Shown: positions 41,808 through 52,569 of the stretch, in pieces
Position numbering within the stretch: position 1 is the first letter of the stretch
Layout of the letters: every line of letters starts with the position of its first letter
Source of the DNA: Isochrysis galbana
Taxonomy: Eukaryota; Haptophyta; Isochrysidales; Isochrysidaceae
Assembly: GCA_018136815.1 (NCBI GenBank)
Contig: CM030940.1
Location: forward strand, 239,843 to 303,842
Length of the DNA stretch: 64,000 bases
Reading direction: 5' to 3'
Translations under genes and position numbers: made by a program
Notes under the pieces: generated by a model
What the model was told of the DNA's origin: nothing
What the model saw: only the letters and a program-made list of their open reading frames with translations
Databases searched by the model: none

Positions 41808-43145
41808 ATGGCTTGCCAAACACACGAAGCATGCTCCGTTTTCCAATCGCTCGCCAATTCCGATGCAACAATTGAGTTTGACTGGAGGAGTGGAGGGAGC
41901 GAGGTGACGAGGGGATCCAACGTCAAGCAGCACGCAATCTCTCCCTGCATTCAAGCTGCCGGGGTGCCCTTCTGCTTATTCACCACGTCACCGGACATCG
42001 GCATGAACAACGCTGACCAAAGACAGCACTTAGCTCCTCTATGGCGCACCAAAGATCTTGATGAGCACGTAAGCCCTTCTACACCCTCAACATCTGCGAG
42101 ATCCTCGCCAACTTTCCTATCGACCATGAGGCAGGATATTCCTCCGGCTGCTCGCCCAATATTGCAAAATTGCAGCGATTCAGATGCCACCCACTATGTT
42201 GCTCATTCATCTTCTCAGCAGGAATTATTGCCTCTCACGACCCTAAACAAGATGAGAATGGACCGCAAGCGCATCGCCGTTGTCAACGTGGATTCTGTGG
42301 CAAAACGATCAGCGAACGTATTGGACCTGACCACTTACGATTTACATCGACGAGATCAGGCAGCATTTTCTTCGAGATACCCACTATCAAAAGAAGTTCA
42401 ACAGATCGTCAACCAGCAACGCACATTAGACAACGACTGCCAGCGCTCATTCTCTTATGTCCATGATACGGATACACCAAAGCCAGCGCTGTCGCCAGCG
42501 TCTTGTGCGCCTGCGCACGCTGTTTCTTCTGCACATGCTGGCCCACGCCATGAGAAGCTCCTGCAGACAATGGATGGCCCAAGAGAATTAGCATCGCGAC
42601 CAGCTTGCATGCCAATTTTGGTGTCCACATCCCCGGTCAAGGCAACTAGCAAGGAGCACAAGATCTCCTCGAGGGCGGTGTTTGAGGGAGACTCCATGTT
42701 CCTCAAGGCATGTACGGCATGGCAACGGCTGATATCTGCGTTACCCATTACAGCAAGCCGCAGACCATGGTTGCCTCCAGGCAGCCTTTTCTTCGATGCG
42801 ATTGATCAGGGTATCGATCGTGCAACGGCTTACACACTCGCAAAAGAATTCGCAATATGCTGTTCGCAACGGCAGCGAGAACAGTGCGAGGCTTTGGTGG
42901 CCATGCTGCGTCAAGTGGGCATGGCGTTTTTAGCATTTGCCCCTTTCCCCGGCGACGCAGTCATGCTGGCATCCCCTAGGCAGATTGTATCGCCGCTGAA
43001 ACAACCCTCCGACTTAGCTTCTACCCGGCATGAGAGTGCAATAGCGCAGCCATCACGCACGGCCACCCAAAGGATGCCTGAAACATCTGACGCAGCGCGA
43101 CTGCTCCTCTCTATCGACGAGCTCGTGACGTTGGCATTTTTATGA
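41808..43145 (+). CDS. Unrecognised 445-residue protein, copy B
   Basis: ATG 41808 to TGA 43145 without interruption. By eye against copy A: residues 1-100 about 90% alike, the middle about 60%, the C-terminal block about 90% alike. Indels in the middle cancel so both proteins are 445 long. The basic KMRMDRKR patch, PWLPPGSLFFDAIDQGIDRA and the last residues SIDELVTLAF are unchanged. The conserved ends and variable middle suggest two functional regions joined by a linker. Confidence 0.75.
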   Translation: MACQTHEACSVFQSLANSDATIEFDWRSGGSEVTRGSNVKQHAISPCIQAAGVPFCLFTTSPDIGMNNADQRQHLAPLWRTKDLDEHVSPSTPSTSARSSPTFLSTMRQDIPPAARPILQNCSDSDATHYVAHSSSQQELLPLTTLNKMRMDRKRIAVVNVDSVAKRSANVLDLTTYDLHRRDQAAFSSRYPLSKEVQQIVNQQRTLDNDCQRSFSYVHDTDTPKPALSPASCAPAHAVSSAHAGPRHEKLLQTMDGPRELASRPACMPILVSTSPVKATSKEHKISSRAVFEGDSMFLKACTAWQRLISALPITASRRPWLPPGSLFFDAIDQGIDRATAYTLAKEFAICCSQRQREQCEALVAMLRQVGMAFLAFAPFPGDAVMLASPRQIVSPLKQPSDLASTRHESAIAQPSRTATQRMPETSDAARLLLSIDELVTLAFL

Positions 43146-43344
43146 GCATTTGTACCCGCCTTATAAGTAAGAAGCGTGCGGCACACAAGTGCACGCTGTG
43201 CCATTCTTTGCCACTTGTACTGCGCAATCTGTCTCAATTATCAACTATTTTCCCGTGTTTTCCATTTTTCATACGCAGTCTCTCTTCAATACTTTCCACT
43301 GTTTTGCATTTCAATCTTGCCATGAAAGAAGAGACTCCCGATTC

Positions 43345-43420
43345 TTAAAGAAAAATGGAAACAAATTACACAAATATGCAAGTACAACTTTCCCACATGG
43401 AGACCGAGTGGCTTAAAACA
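43345..43420 (+). pseudogene. Short LINE fragment
   Basis: Reads EKWKQITQICKYNF, like the KWKQISQLYKYNF part of the main LINE ORF, but diverged; it comes from a related LINE lineage. Confidence 0.6.
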
Positions 43421-43439
43421 CCTTCTCCTTAGCCCATAG

Positions 43440-43467
43440 TAGGGCGGTCAAACACTATTTTAACTTC
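43440..43467 (+). mobile_element. TIR transposon left end
   Basis: TAGGGCGGTCAAACACTATT, then TTAACTTCT, directly followed by a minus-strand LINE tail. It is the inverse of the right ends at 25161-25218. Confidence 0.75.
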
Positions 43468-43966
43468 TAAAAAATCTTCTTCAAAATTCCCGCTACATGT
43501 GCGGCGTGAGGCAGCTTGCTAGTGAACCTCCCTACTACCCAACCTTAACCCCCAGCAACCCCCTCCCCCTTCCCCAGTTCCCTCTTTAGCGGAGAAGCTG
43601 GTTCCAGGGAGGCCGCGCGCGCTGCTTCGGCCGGGAGTTGGAGAGAAGGGGGTGGGAGACTGTGGCTCGTCCCTTGATCTAGCTTCGACTCGGGTTTTCC
43701 TCATTTATATAACGTAAGATCTTTATTAATTTCCGCTGTGGTTCCTATTTAGAGATTTAGCTACCCTAGGTGATGTTCCGTATGTCCAGGGCTCTCGCCG
43801 CCTGCAAGAGGTCTTCTGATGCTCCTAGGTTGAAATCCTTGTCTATAGTGTACAGAGGGCTTATCATTTTCCGAATATGTTTGTTGCTCGGGGCGTGTAG
43901 CCCCATGTTCTCGCGTTGTTTTTTTAACCTGTGAAAGAACCCGACCTTCGCCGTTACTAATAGGTG
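43468..43966 (-). mobile_element. 5'-truncated LINE copy
   Basis: Minus strand: the last ~65 codons of the LINE ORF (to the stop at 43766-43768, ending ALDIRNIT), the 3' untranslated part and the T tail. The 5' end abuts the inverted repeat at 43970. Confidence 0.9.
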
Positions 43967-43969
43967 CAA

Positions 43970-44175
43970 AGCCGGCGGCAGGCGCGGCGAAAGAGACGAC
44001 TTCGGAGGTGCTGACGGGCTGAAGCCCGTCAGCAGAGGAAGGCGGGCAGGCGGGCTTGAGCTAGGGCGAGGACGGCGGCGAAAGCGACATGGAACGAGCG
44101 GCGAGAGGCGAGGGCGAGTGAGAGGAGGGCTGTGGTGGCAGGGGCTGGCGAGGAGAGGCGAGACTGTAGGGTATG
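43970..44175 (-). repeat. Inverted repeat, left arm
   Basis: About 205 bases inverse to 46165-46373, each with an internal perfect hairpin: here CTGACGGGCT and AGCCCGTCAG around GA (44011-44032). The arms may be long terminal inverted repeats of a 2.4-kb element that later took up other insertions. No target duplication was found. Confidence 0.75.
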
Positions 44176-44406
44176 AGTGTTACGAGAGCGAGAGCGACGA
44201 GAGCGAGAGCGACGGATGACGACTGACGACAGGACGACGGACAGAGACACCCAGGAAAACACCCCGACTCTCGCCCCACGACTTTCTCACATAACTCGAC
44301 TGAAATCAAACCCAAACACTCCGGCCAGACGACGACGGCGGACGACGATCAGAAGGCGATCTGTCGGCGATCCCGTCTGGAAGGGGAATCGCACCATAAC
44401 GGAAAC

Positions 44407-45267
44407 AACTACTTTTATAAGTAGGAGGCCAATGGGGGCCTCGCGCCCCCCTCTCTCCATCGCAGACACCCCCTGGGTGGGCCTGCACAACCAACCTCAG
44501 CCCCTGCCTGCTGGGAGGGGCTGAGCTGACACCACTCTGGCCCAGACCTTCCCCGAGCGCGCGCCGCGCGACGCACGCACTCGCCTGCACTGGCCCTCGC
44601 TCGTACTGACCCCCCCCCTCACCACTGAGCCACAGACCACCGAGGCCGCCAGGTGGGCACCCAGGGCCAGCGAGGCGAGCGAGGGAGAGGCAGGAGAGGC
44701 CAGGGGCACTGCCCCAGCCTCCACTGCCCCCTGAGCTGCCCTGGCTGGCCCTCTGGGGGGCCCCGAGGGGCCCCCCAGAAGGGGGCCATGGCGCGCGCCA
44801 TGTAGCACACGCCCGTAGGAGAACGAAGAGAAAGACGGGAAAAGAACGACAAAAAAAACGACACGATCCGGCTCGAGAATAGGTAAGAGAACCGCCTGTC
44901 TACGGTATATCAACGGGAGGACACCCCGCACGGCAAGCAAACACCGCGAAAGTGCGGCAGCGGACGAAGAAAGGCCGAAGGGCGGGGGCCGAGACCCCCC
45001 GGGGACAATTTAAGATAGTTAAGAAGGCGTTTTACGTTTGTCTGCCATAGGAACACCCAACAACAGGTCTGCCCCAGCCCGCCCCTTGCGCTTGGCCCGT
45101 CGTAGTGCACGCGGCCCCCCCCCCCCGATACCAAAGACAAAGGAATGAAGGGGGTAGTGTAAAGGGAGTGAGTGTTCTGGGGTATAGGCGATGGCGTGAG
45201 TCGGTACCGTGAGTGCGTGGTCTTTATAGCTAGCGGTAGTAGCCTGAATCTTCAGATTTTTTTTTTT
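44407..45267 (+). mobile_element. Complete 861-base stem-loop-headed, T-tailed retroelement
   Basis: Exact 17-base duplication CGCACCATAACGGAAAC on both sides (44390-44406, 45268-45284). The element begins AACTACTTTTATAAGTAG (stem CTACTT/AAGTAG), then ATGGGGGCC, and ends GAATCTTCAGA plus a T run. The frame after the ATG is short; no reverse transcriptase. The tail shared with the LINE suggests LINE-driven movement, as for SINEs. The exact duplication indicates recent insertion. Confidence 0.92.
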
Positions 45268-45529
45268 CGCACCATAACGGAAACGAGAGGCAATCTTGCT
45301 ACGCAGGATTCCAAGAGACCTACCCAATAAGACGAAAGGAGTGCGATGCGCCTAACTAAGGGGAAGATGCGATGAGATTGCAAATTTAACCTGATTGCCC
45401 CCAGAAGCAGATAAAGAAGCGCAGGGAAGATAGCAAATTAAACCTATTTGCGAGGCGCCTGGGAGGAAGAAAGAAAGGTGGGGAAACTTCCCTTCTCTTT
45501 CGAGAGAAAGAAAGAGGGCGCTCCACCAC

Positions 45530-45649
45530 CCACGATCCCATGCATCCAAGCGAAGCTTTTGACCGAGAACGAGAGAAAGCAGAGAATTATAACGATAAAT
45601 GCCGAACGACGAAGAGAAGCCTAACGAGTGTCGATTCGCGAATGCGACA
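45530..45649 (-). mobile_element. LTR-like start, second type
   Basis: On the minus strand, TGTCGCATTCGCGAATCGAC opens a segment matching 56425-56545 for about 115 bases (through AAGCTTCGCTTGGATGCAT). Confidence 0.75.
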
Positions 45650-45957
45650 AGGGGCCTTTTAGGCTTCCCAAAGAGAGGCCCTCTCTCTTTACTTTCCCGC
45701 CTTCGCGTGTTTTGGTTTCTCCCTTCGGGTTGCATCCTCTCCGTCCGATCGGGATCCTCCGATTCCGATCTCCCTCTCTTTCCCCGTGTGTTAGGATAGG
45801 GGGGATCGCTCTCGATCCCCCTCCCTTGTTTTTTTCTCATGTGTGCGCCCCCTTTCTTTCCTTGCGCGCGCCCTGTGCCTGTGTGTTTCCCGCGCTTTCT
45901 CTTGTCCCAGAGTTCCGAGAGTCGCGCCCATGGCCGCACTCCCTGGGGCTCTGGGCG
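45650..45957 (+). repeat. Dispersed repeat, copy 2 (copy 1 at 30606-30945)
   Basis: Starts directly against the LTR-like start at 45649 and ends at CTCTGGG, where copy 1 also diverges. Confidence 0.85.
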
Positions 45958-46164
45958 AGCTCTCTCGACCACCGTCGCCCCAGGCTCGTGTGAGCGGTGT
46001 TCCTGCCGGCCTGCCGGTGCCATGCCTCCCTCCAGCCCCAGTGCTCCCCGTGCTCAGCCCTCTGTGAGCACGGTCGCCCCTGGAGAGCCCCATCCCTGGT
46101 CTCAACAATCTTTAGAGTCCCAATGCACATCCACAGCCACAGCCACTCCACTCCACCAGTCACA

Positions 46165-46373
46165 CCTACAATCTCGCCTCTCCTCACCAGCCCCTGCCAA
46201 CACAGCCCTCCTCTCACTCGCCCTCGCCTCTCGCCGCTCGTTCGATGTCGCTCTCGCCGCCGTCCTCGCCCTCGCCCAAGCCCGCTTGCCTGCCTTCCTC
46301 TGCTGACGGGCTTCAGCCCGTCAGCACCTCCGAAGTCGTCTCTTTCGCCGCGCCTGTCGCCGGCCTTGCTCCT
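46165..46373 (+). repeat. Inverted repeat, right arm
   Basis: Inverse partner of 43970-44175, with hairpin CTGACGGGCT-TC-AGCCCGTCAG at 46303-46324. Confidence 0.75.
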
Positions 46374-47224
46374 TCCTCATTGCCCTCAGGCCCTATGGCC
46401 TATGGGCCATCCCAATTCGTCAAGGTGGCGGGATTGATTATGCTATGGCCTCGCTCGCGCGCTCACTCTCACCGCGCGCGCGCGCGCGCGCGCAGCCCTC
46501 TTTCTCACCGCGCGCGCACGCAGTCCTCTGTTCCGGACATAGGGGTCTCCTAGAAACACATTGAGAAACACTGTTTTTGACTTCCGTAGAAACACACTGT
46601 TCCTGTGTTTAACACCTAGGGACTAGGGGCTAGGGAGCCGCCTGATGGCGGGGAGGGGAGGGCCGGGGGAATGGGGGTGTAGAAAGTATGCTAAGTGCTA
46701 CGTGTAGTAGGTAGTGGTTCCATTCGCCGCGAATGCGGTAAGAGTATTAAAAGGTTTTTTATACCACTAGTTGTGGTTGCGATAGTAGAACCCACAACAT
46801 ATCCGAAAGGCTTTCACACCCACCACCCGGATAGAAGAGAGCGATTATAACTTCTTGAGTGGGAACGAAAGAAAAGAAAAGAGGATCTTGGCGCGGGAGT
46901 GGAGAGCGAGAGCGAGCGCCCGCCGTCGGCAGCCTTGCTCCTCTCCACCACACTCTCACTTCTATTCTCTCCTCTTCCCGCGTGCTCTCCCCCACTCTGA
47001 ACCACCTCCCTCCCTCTCCTCGCGACAACCTGTACAGCCCTACCGCCCCGCCTCGAGCCTCCTTCCTTCTCCAAGCCCATCTTTCCCTCGCAAACTGAAC
47101 GAAAGGACCACCGCCCGCTTCACACATCCCTCCTCGCCGCTCTGCTAGAGCTCTCCGGCCGCCTCAGCGCCCCACTTGACTGTTGTTGGCTTTGGCATTG
47201 GCTTGGGGTTGCCTTCGGCCGGTG
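46374..47224. other. Upstream region of the beta-helix gene
   Basis: Contains a CG run (46468-46492) and a patch of AAACAC/GTGTTT inverted motifs near 46555-46610. It is pyrimidine-rich from 46930 on. No gene recognised; it should hold the promoter and 5' leader of the next gene. Confidence 0.5.
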
Positions 47225-50200
47225 ATGGAGCTGATCAGACGGTACACTCAGATGGGGGAGGAGGAAGCTGAGCGTGGCAGCGCGAACCCTGCTCGCCTCA
47301 CACGCCGCCTCGTTATCGCGCTGCTCCTCGCGGGCGGCGCGATCCTCATATTGGTGGCGCTTTTGGCCGCCCGGCCGGCGGCCAGCGAATGGACTGCTGT
47401 GGGCGAGCCGCCACGCTCGGCGCCCTCGCCAGTGGATTTGGCGTCTGAATTGCTGTCCCACTCACCGTCTGTTCTCTCCCCTGCTCGCCCATCGCCATCG
47501 CTTCTAATGGCTTTGCCCTCTGGTGGAGGTCGCGAAAAAAGAGAACCGCTTACGCCCGGTAAACCGTCGGGGCGGCCCTCCAGCACGTCTGTTCAGTCTC
47601 CTGAGCATTCGGGCGCGCTCCCAAACCCAGTGAATCAACCCTCAAAGCCTTTGGGTTTCCCACAGCATGTGGCGGTCCTCAATAGGCCAATGCCCTTGCC
47701 CAGCCCACTGGATAGCCATCACCGCGCACCTCCGCCACTACACCACGAAGACGCGAAGCTCACTGACGCTCCACTTCTAACCCCCACCCCACCACTTGAA
47801 CCTGCACTCGCGCCCCCTCTCCGTACGCAGCTGCCAACGACATTGCCGCCTGTGGCCTCCCTCTTCCAGCAGCCGCTGCCAGCCGCTCCATCGCTCTTGG
47901 ATCTGCCGACCCTCCCATCGCCCCCATTCTTGCAATGGGCGCCTGCGCTCCTGGAATCACCGGCACCTGCTGCGTCAGGGTGCTCAAATGCAGCTGCGAA
48001 TTCCAGGGGAACATCATCCCCATGCCCACTCGAGGCTCCTCTGCCCGCGCTACCCGTTGTTCGTCCTCAAGCGCCCCAAACGGGCGCATCGGTGCAGAGC
48101 TCCATAGCGACAGCAGTCACACAGTCTGCCGTGATGATCGAAGCGCGTCCGCCTATACAACCCATGCTAGTGCCAGCAGCGGCACCGTGGCTCGTGTCGT
48201 CGCCGCCCGTTCCTCGCACCTCACCCTGGCGGCCACCGCCCCCTTCCCGCCTGCCCCTATCGCCTACAGCTGTACCCTCGGCTTCGCGACGCCCGCACGA
48301 TCGCCCATTCAGCCCCGCCGAGTCCTTACGGGCAAAACCCGCTTCATTTCCCCTCAAACCGCTGCCGCCATCAGCGCCACCAGATCCGCCGGCTTGGCCG
48401 TCGCCGCTTATGGCCCTGGCATCGCCGCGCCCACCGTTGCAACCGCCGCCATTGGCACCTTCGGAGCCGTCCCCGACGGCATTGCCGCTCGTGCTACCGC
48501 CACTCTCTCAGCTCACGCTACCCTCGCGGCGACCGCAACCATCTCGCCCACCCTTGTCGCCTCGCGCCGTGCCTTCTGCGCTGACTCCCCCGCGCGCACC
48601 GCGTCCGAGCCCCACGAGCCCCACGGCGCCCTCTCCAGCGGTGCCGCCCTCGCCGCGGCTCACTTTGTTGCCGCCATGGGCGCCGCCAAATCCACCAACT
48701 TTGCCACCACCACTCGTCGCTACGCTGTCCCTGCCGACGCCTTGGTGGCCGCCGTGGGCTCATCTCCATCAACCGGCGGCGGCACCTTCATCGCCGGCTT
48801 CTCGCGGACCACCTCATCCTTGGACCCCGACGTCCCCGCTGCAACTGCCAGTTTCGTCATCTCCGCCGTCCACACCGCCCATTGTCGCACGCTCATCGGC
48901 GTCTGCGCTGCAACCGGAAGATGCGCCGGCCTCCCCGCCGTCATTTCTACGACCAAGGCTCCCGCCCATACTGCCACAACCGGGCTCGCCACTCGTGCCG
49001 TCTGCTGCTCCGCCGCTGCCGCCCGGCGAACCGCCGACTCCTTTTGTACCGCCGCCTCCGGCTGCACCGCCCAAAGCACCACCATCTGCGCCACCGCCTC
49101 CATGCCCACCAACTTCACCGCCGGCCCCTTCACCGACACCGCCCCCTTTCCCGCCTTCGCCTCCACCCACGCCGCCCTTGCCACCGGCAAACCCACCGCC
49201 ACCGAGTCCATCACCCGATCCACCCCCTTTGCCACCCTCGTGGCCCCCACCTCCAATGCCACCGCCTGCGCCGTCACCTCCGGTCCCGCCAGGAACCCCG
49301 CCCACTAAGCCCAGCCCGACTCCTCCTCCGCCCATCCCCTCGCCTCTTCCGAGCCTGCCACCGCTACCGCCGCCCGCACCGCCGCCGCCCGCACCGCCGA
49401 AACTGCCTCCAAGCCCTCCCGCCCCACCAACGCCGCCCGATCCCCCCGGCCCCCCCTTGCTCCCTCCACCCACCCCCCCGCCCGGTCTACCACTGCCTCC
49501 ACCGCCATTTGTCTCTCCCTGCGCCGCACCTCCGCGCGCGGGCAGGTCTCCCCCGTCTCGAGAGGCGACACTTCTGATGGCGGCGTTGCAGCGCGCGGCC
49601 GACATCGGCGAGCCACGCTTTGTTGTGCCTCCAGCTGAATACTGCTTCGGCGGAGAGCTCTTCGTGGTCTCTGGGGCGCGTGACATGCACATCGACGCAC
49701 GGTCCGCCGTGTTTTGGTTTTCGTATGGCGGCGGCCTCATGCTGCGCGACTGCGCCAACACTACATGGCTCGGTGGTGTCGTAGACTACGACCCCCCCGT
49801 CTTTGCGCAAGGTGTCGTGACAGGCATGGCCCACGCAGAGCGCGGCATTATTCGGGCTGCCTTTGACACTTCCTACGCCATGCCCGACACGTCTACGGGC
49901 GTTTTCAAATTCTTCGCCGACGGTAACACCAAGGTAACACACACACACGTGCGGATGTTATCGACGCCTGCCTTCCTCGACGAACACGACGCGCGCGCAC
50001 ACGCATTATGTGTCGCGCCATCAGTCGGCCCTTCTCTTGGCTTGTAGGTGGCCTTCTGGAACCCGCATACGGGTCAAATACGGCGACAAACTAACAATGG
50101 GCAGAACGCCGCCGTCAACATTTGGCTCGAGGCGGCACAGCCGGTCCGCTCCAGCGGCTGCGTCGCCCCTGTGGACATTTCCAGCTTCATCGAAGGCCGG

Positions 50201-51499
50201 ACACGCCTTGGGGACGACGCTTGTGGCGACGTCGCGGCCACCTCGACGCGTGGCTTTGACCCCGCGGCGCGCGACGCTTGCGAGGCGCGCTACATCGATC
50301 CGTGTTGTGCAGATGTGGCCGACGCAACGCGGTACGCGCGTAGCGACTGTAGCGGTGGCTGCCGAGCGTGCTCCTACGTACAAAGCAAGGTAACCGGCTC
50401 ATGGATGTGTATTGAGGGTCCCGATGTCGTCTTCGGCTGTGCGACGCTGGAGTACTCGCTACAGCTCGATCACCTGCAGTATCTATTGGCGGCTGACCGG
50501 CCTGCCGTCGGCGACCCTATCACCGTCATGCCGCGTGGCTACCCCCACTCCTTCATGGTCATGGGCTCGGAGCGCATGGTCATCGACGGAGTTGCAGTTC
50601 ATGGTGGGACTAATATGGGCATCCTCGAGTCGGGCGGGCAGGGCAACAACACGTACCGCGACGTCTCCGTCTCGCGGCGGCCACAGAGCGGCCACCTGCT
50701 AAGTGTCAACGCGGACGGGTTCCATAGCACAAACGTTGCCGTGGGCGCGTCGTTGGCGCGGGCCGAGGTGCGGTACACCGGAGACGACCTGCTCAACATC
50801 ACGCCGCGCATCATGCTCGTGCTCGCGATCGCCGGCCACGACCTTCTTCTCCTCGACCCGGGCTCGCACTCTGAGCTGCTTGGCCGCGGCTCGGTCGTCA
50901 GCTTCTTCCAGCCGCCGTCGCCAGGCGCGCTCAAACCTTCCCTCAAGACGACCGGCCGGTTGACCGAGGTGCCACGACGGGCCGGTATCGCGGAGGCGCA
51001 GGCTGCCCTTGCCGCAACCAGGCAGCGGTGTGCGCGCGTGACACGCCACAACACCGACGCTTTCTTCGTCGCGCAAAACGTGTGGGCATACCGGCTTGCG
51101 CATCCAATTGGGACGCGAGCGGATGTATGCGACCTCGCCCAAGACTTGAGCAAGGCCAACGTGCACCCCTCTGTTGTCGACTCCGTCTTTGATGCATCCT
51201 ATGCACGCGCGGCAATGCTCAAGTGCAGCGGCGAGACCATCCGTAATTCCAGCTTCGGCAACGCGGGTGGCCTGTGGGCAGGGATCGAGCCGGCGTGGCT
51301 CGAGGGTGCACTCAATTTTGGAAAGGAGCCGGCGGTGCTCGACGGGCTGGAGCTCACAGCACTTGGCGCGCCGTGGCTCAGCCCCCTCCCTGGCAGCAGC
51401 TGTGCAGACGTTGCCCTCCGTGGCGTTACACCGCCGCTTGACGGCTGTCGAGCGAGCGAGCACGGCGCGGAGTCACCCGCTCGTCCGGCCCCTCTATGA
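47225..51499 (+). CDS. Type II membrane protein: proline-rich stalk plus right-handed beta-helix domain
   Basis: Two exons, 47225-49933 and 50048-51499; the intron (114 bases, GTAACA...TTGTAG) joins in phase 0. 1386 residues. A basic cytosolic tail is followed by one transmembrane segment (29-48, VIALLLAGGAILILVALL). Residues ~60-765 are a proline/serine/alanine stalk, dense PPPSPPP-like in the second half. From ~768 a folded region has repeated beta-strand turns (GGLMLRDCANTTWLGGV, MVIDGVAVHGG, GNNTYRDVSV) and NADGFH (1124-1129) plus GDDLLN (1148-1153), recalling the NTDG and DD motifs of GH28 polygalacturonases. A cysteine-rich insert (about 950-1020) is likely disulphide-bonded. Inference: a cell-surface or Golgi carbohydrate-binding or carbohydrate-cleaving protein held away from the membrane. 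An in-frame upstream start at 47183 is less likely. Confidence 0.85.
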
Positions 51500-51769
51500 G
51501 AGTAAGGCAACTCATAACACACACGTCAAGTGCTTGTTGAGTCGACCTCGCTGGTTCTCGCATGCAAATAGACACGCTGCGCAATCCGCTTTTTGCCGGG
51601 GGAAGTGACCGTTTGCCGAAAAGCGGGCGAATGATGGTGACCGCTGGAGGGGCAACGGGCTGCGGCAATAATAGTAGTAATACTACTACAAGTTGTAATA
51701 ATGAGCCAAAAAAACTTCCCGAGAAGTCGGCATACGCTGCTATTCCACTGAAAAAAAAAAGGCTTCCCA

Positions 51770-52015
51770 TATCCGCCGATACCCAAAACACGTGGGCGTA
51801 CACATATCGCAAAACTGTACACCTCCCCGATGACGGCGGCGCGCGCGATACGCACCTCCATTTTAAACATATCACCCACAGGCGCAGAGGCACATACAAC
51901 CGCTTTGCAAACAAAGAGAGCACGTGCCGTCTCTGTAAAACGGCGGACGAATTTTCCACACACCTAGGACCTAGCCTAGGCGAATGCGAATGCCCGAAGC
52001 TAGCCCTTTCGCGCA
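51770..52015 (+). pseudogene. LINE zinc-finger fragment, diverged lineage
   Basis: Frame 51562-52185 reads HFKHITHRRRGTYNRFA and a finger CRLCKTADEFSTH, aligned with HFKHVLHRRLATANRFA...CRFCGIAPESSTH of the main LINE. Diverged and cut on both sides. Confidence 0.75.
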
Positions 52016-52194
52016 CCGTCTTCGAAGGCCTGAAATTCGGTATTTTTTTTAAAATTTCGCCGGAGAACCCCCAAATTTTTTTGCTGATCCATCCTATCGC
52101 AACCTATAGCCTATCTATAGGGAGCTTATTTTGCCCTTCATTCACCTATAGTAGCTGGTGCCCTCCGCACTCCCATAGTGAGTGACCGGGCTAA
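52016..52194 (-). mobile_element. End fragment of the large-transposon family
   Basis: Inverse of 34638-34815, ending AGTGAGTGACCGGGCTA at 52194. No partner end was found nearby. Confidence 0.85.
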
Positions 52195-52224
52195 CTCTTT
52201 TGGGCCACAAGTACCTACAACTCA

Positions 52225-52569
52225 GTGCGCTTGAGTTGTGCAGACGGCGATGTCCTACGCACGCTCGCCAAAGCCGCGCTCCCATGCCTCTCGCGCATCG
52301 AGTGGAGTACCTTCAGTGTATCCTCCAACCGCTCCACCGTGCGTCTGTCCAATGCGGATCTCGACGACGAGGCCTTGGACATGGTCTATCGCGTGCTTGA
52401 GGCAAGAGCGTGTCGGAGGACCCATACGCTCATCCTCGACCGCAACCGGATCGGACCGGCGGGCGTGCAGCGCCTGTGCGAGCTCGCGCGGAGCTTTCGC
52501 TTTCGGCTGTCGTCGGTGGACCTCTCGTGCAACCCGATTGGCGCGGAGAGCCAGCCAATGCTCTCATAG
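52225..52569 (+). CDS. Leucine-rich-repeat protein fragment
   Basis: The frame shows ribonuclease-inhibitor-type repeats: TVRLSNADLDDEALDMV, THTLILDRNRIGPAGVQRL and SSVDLSCNPIG, each of the L-x-L-x-x-N form. Only 114 residues and opening with GTG, so it is probably the 3' exon of a larger gene (an AG acceptor lies just before, at CTCAG) or a remnant cut by the transposon end at 52194. LRR proteins bind other proteins; no partner can be named. Confidence 0.65.
   Translation: MRLSCADGDVLRTLAKAALPCLSRIEWSTFSVSSNRSTVRLSNADLDDEALDMVYRVLEARACRRTHTLILDRNRIGPAGVQRLCELARSFRFRLSSVDLSCNPIGAESQPMLS

Noticed and set aside
47935..49308. 457-residue alanine-rich ORF overlapping the stalk
   Set aside because: It is the +1 shadow of the proline-rich frame. 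Only the proline frame continues through a phase-0 intron into the beta-helix domain.
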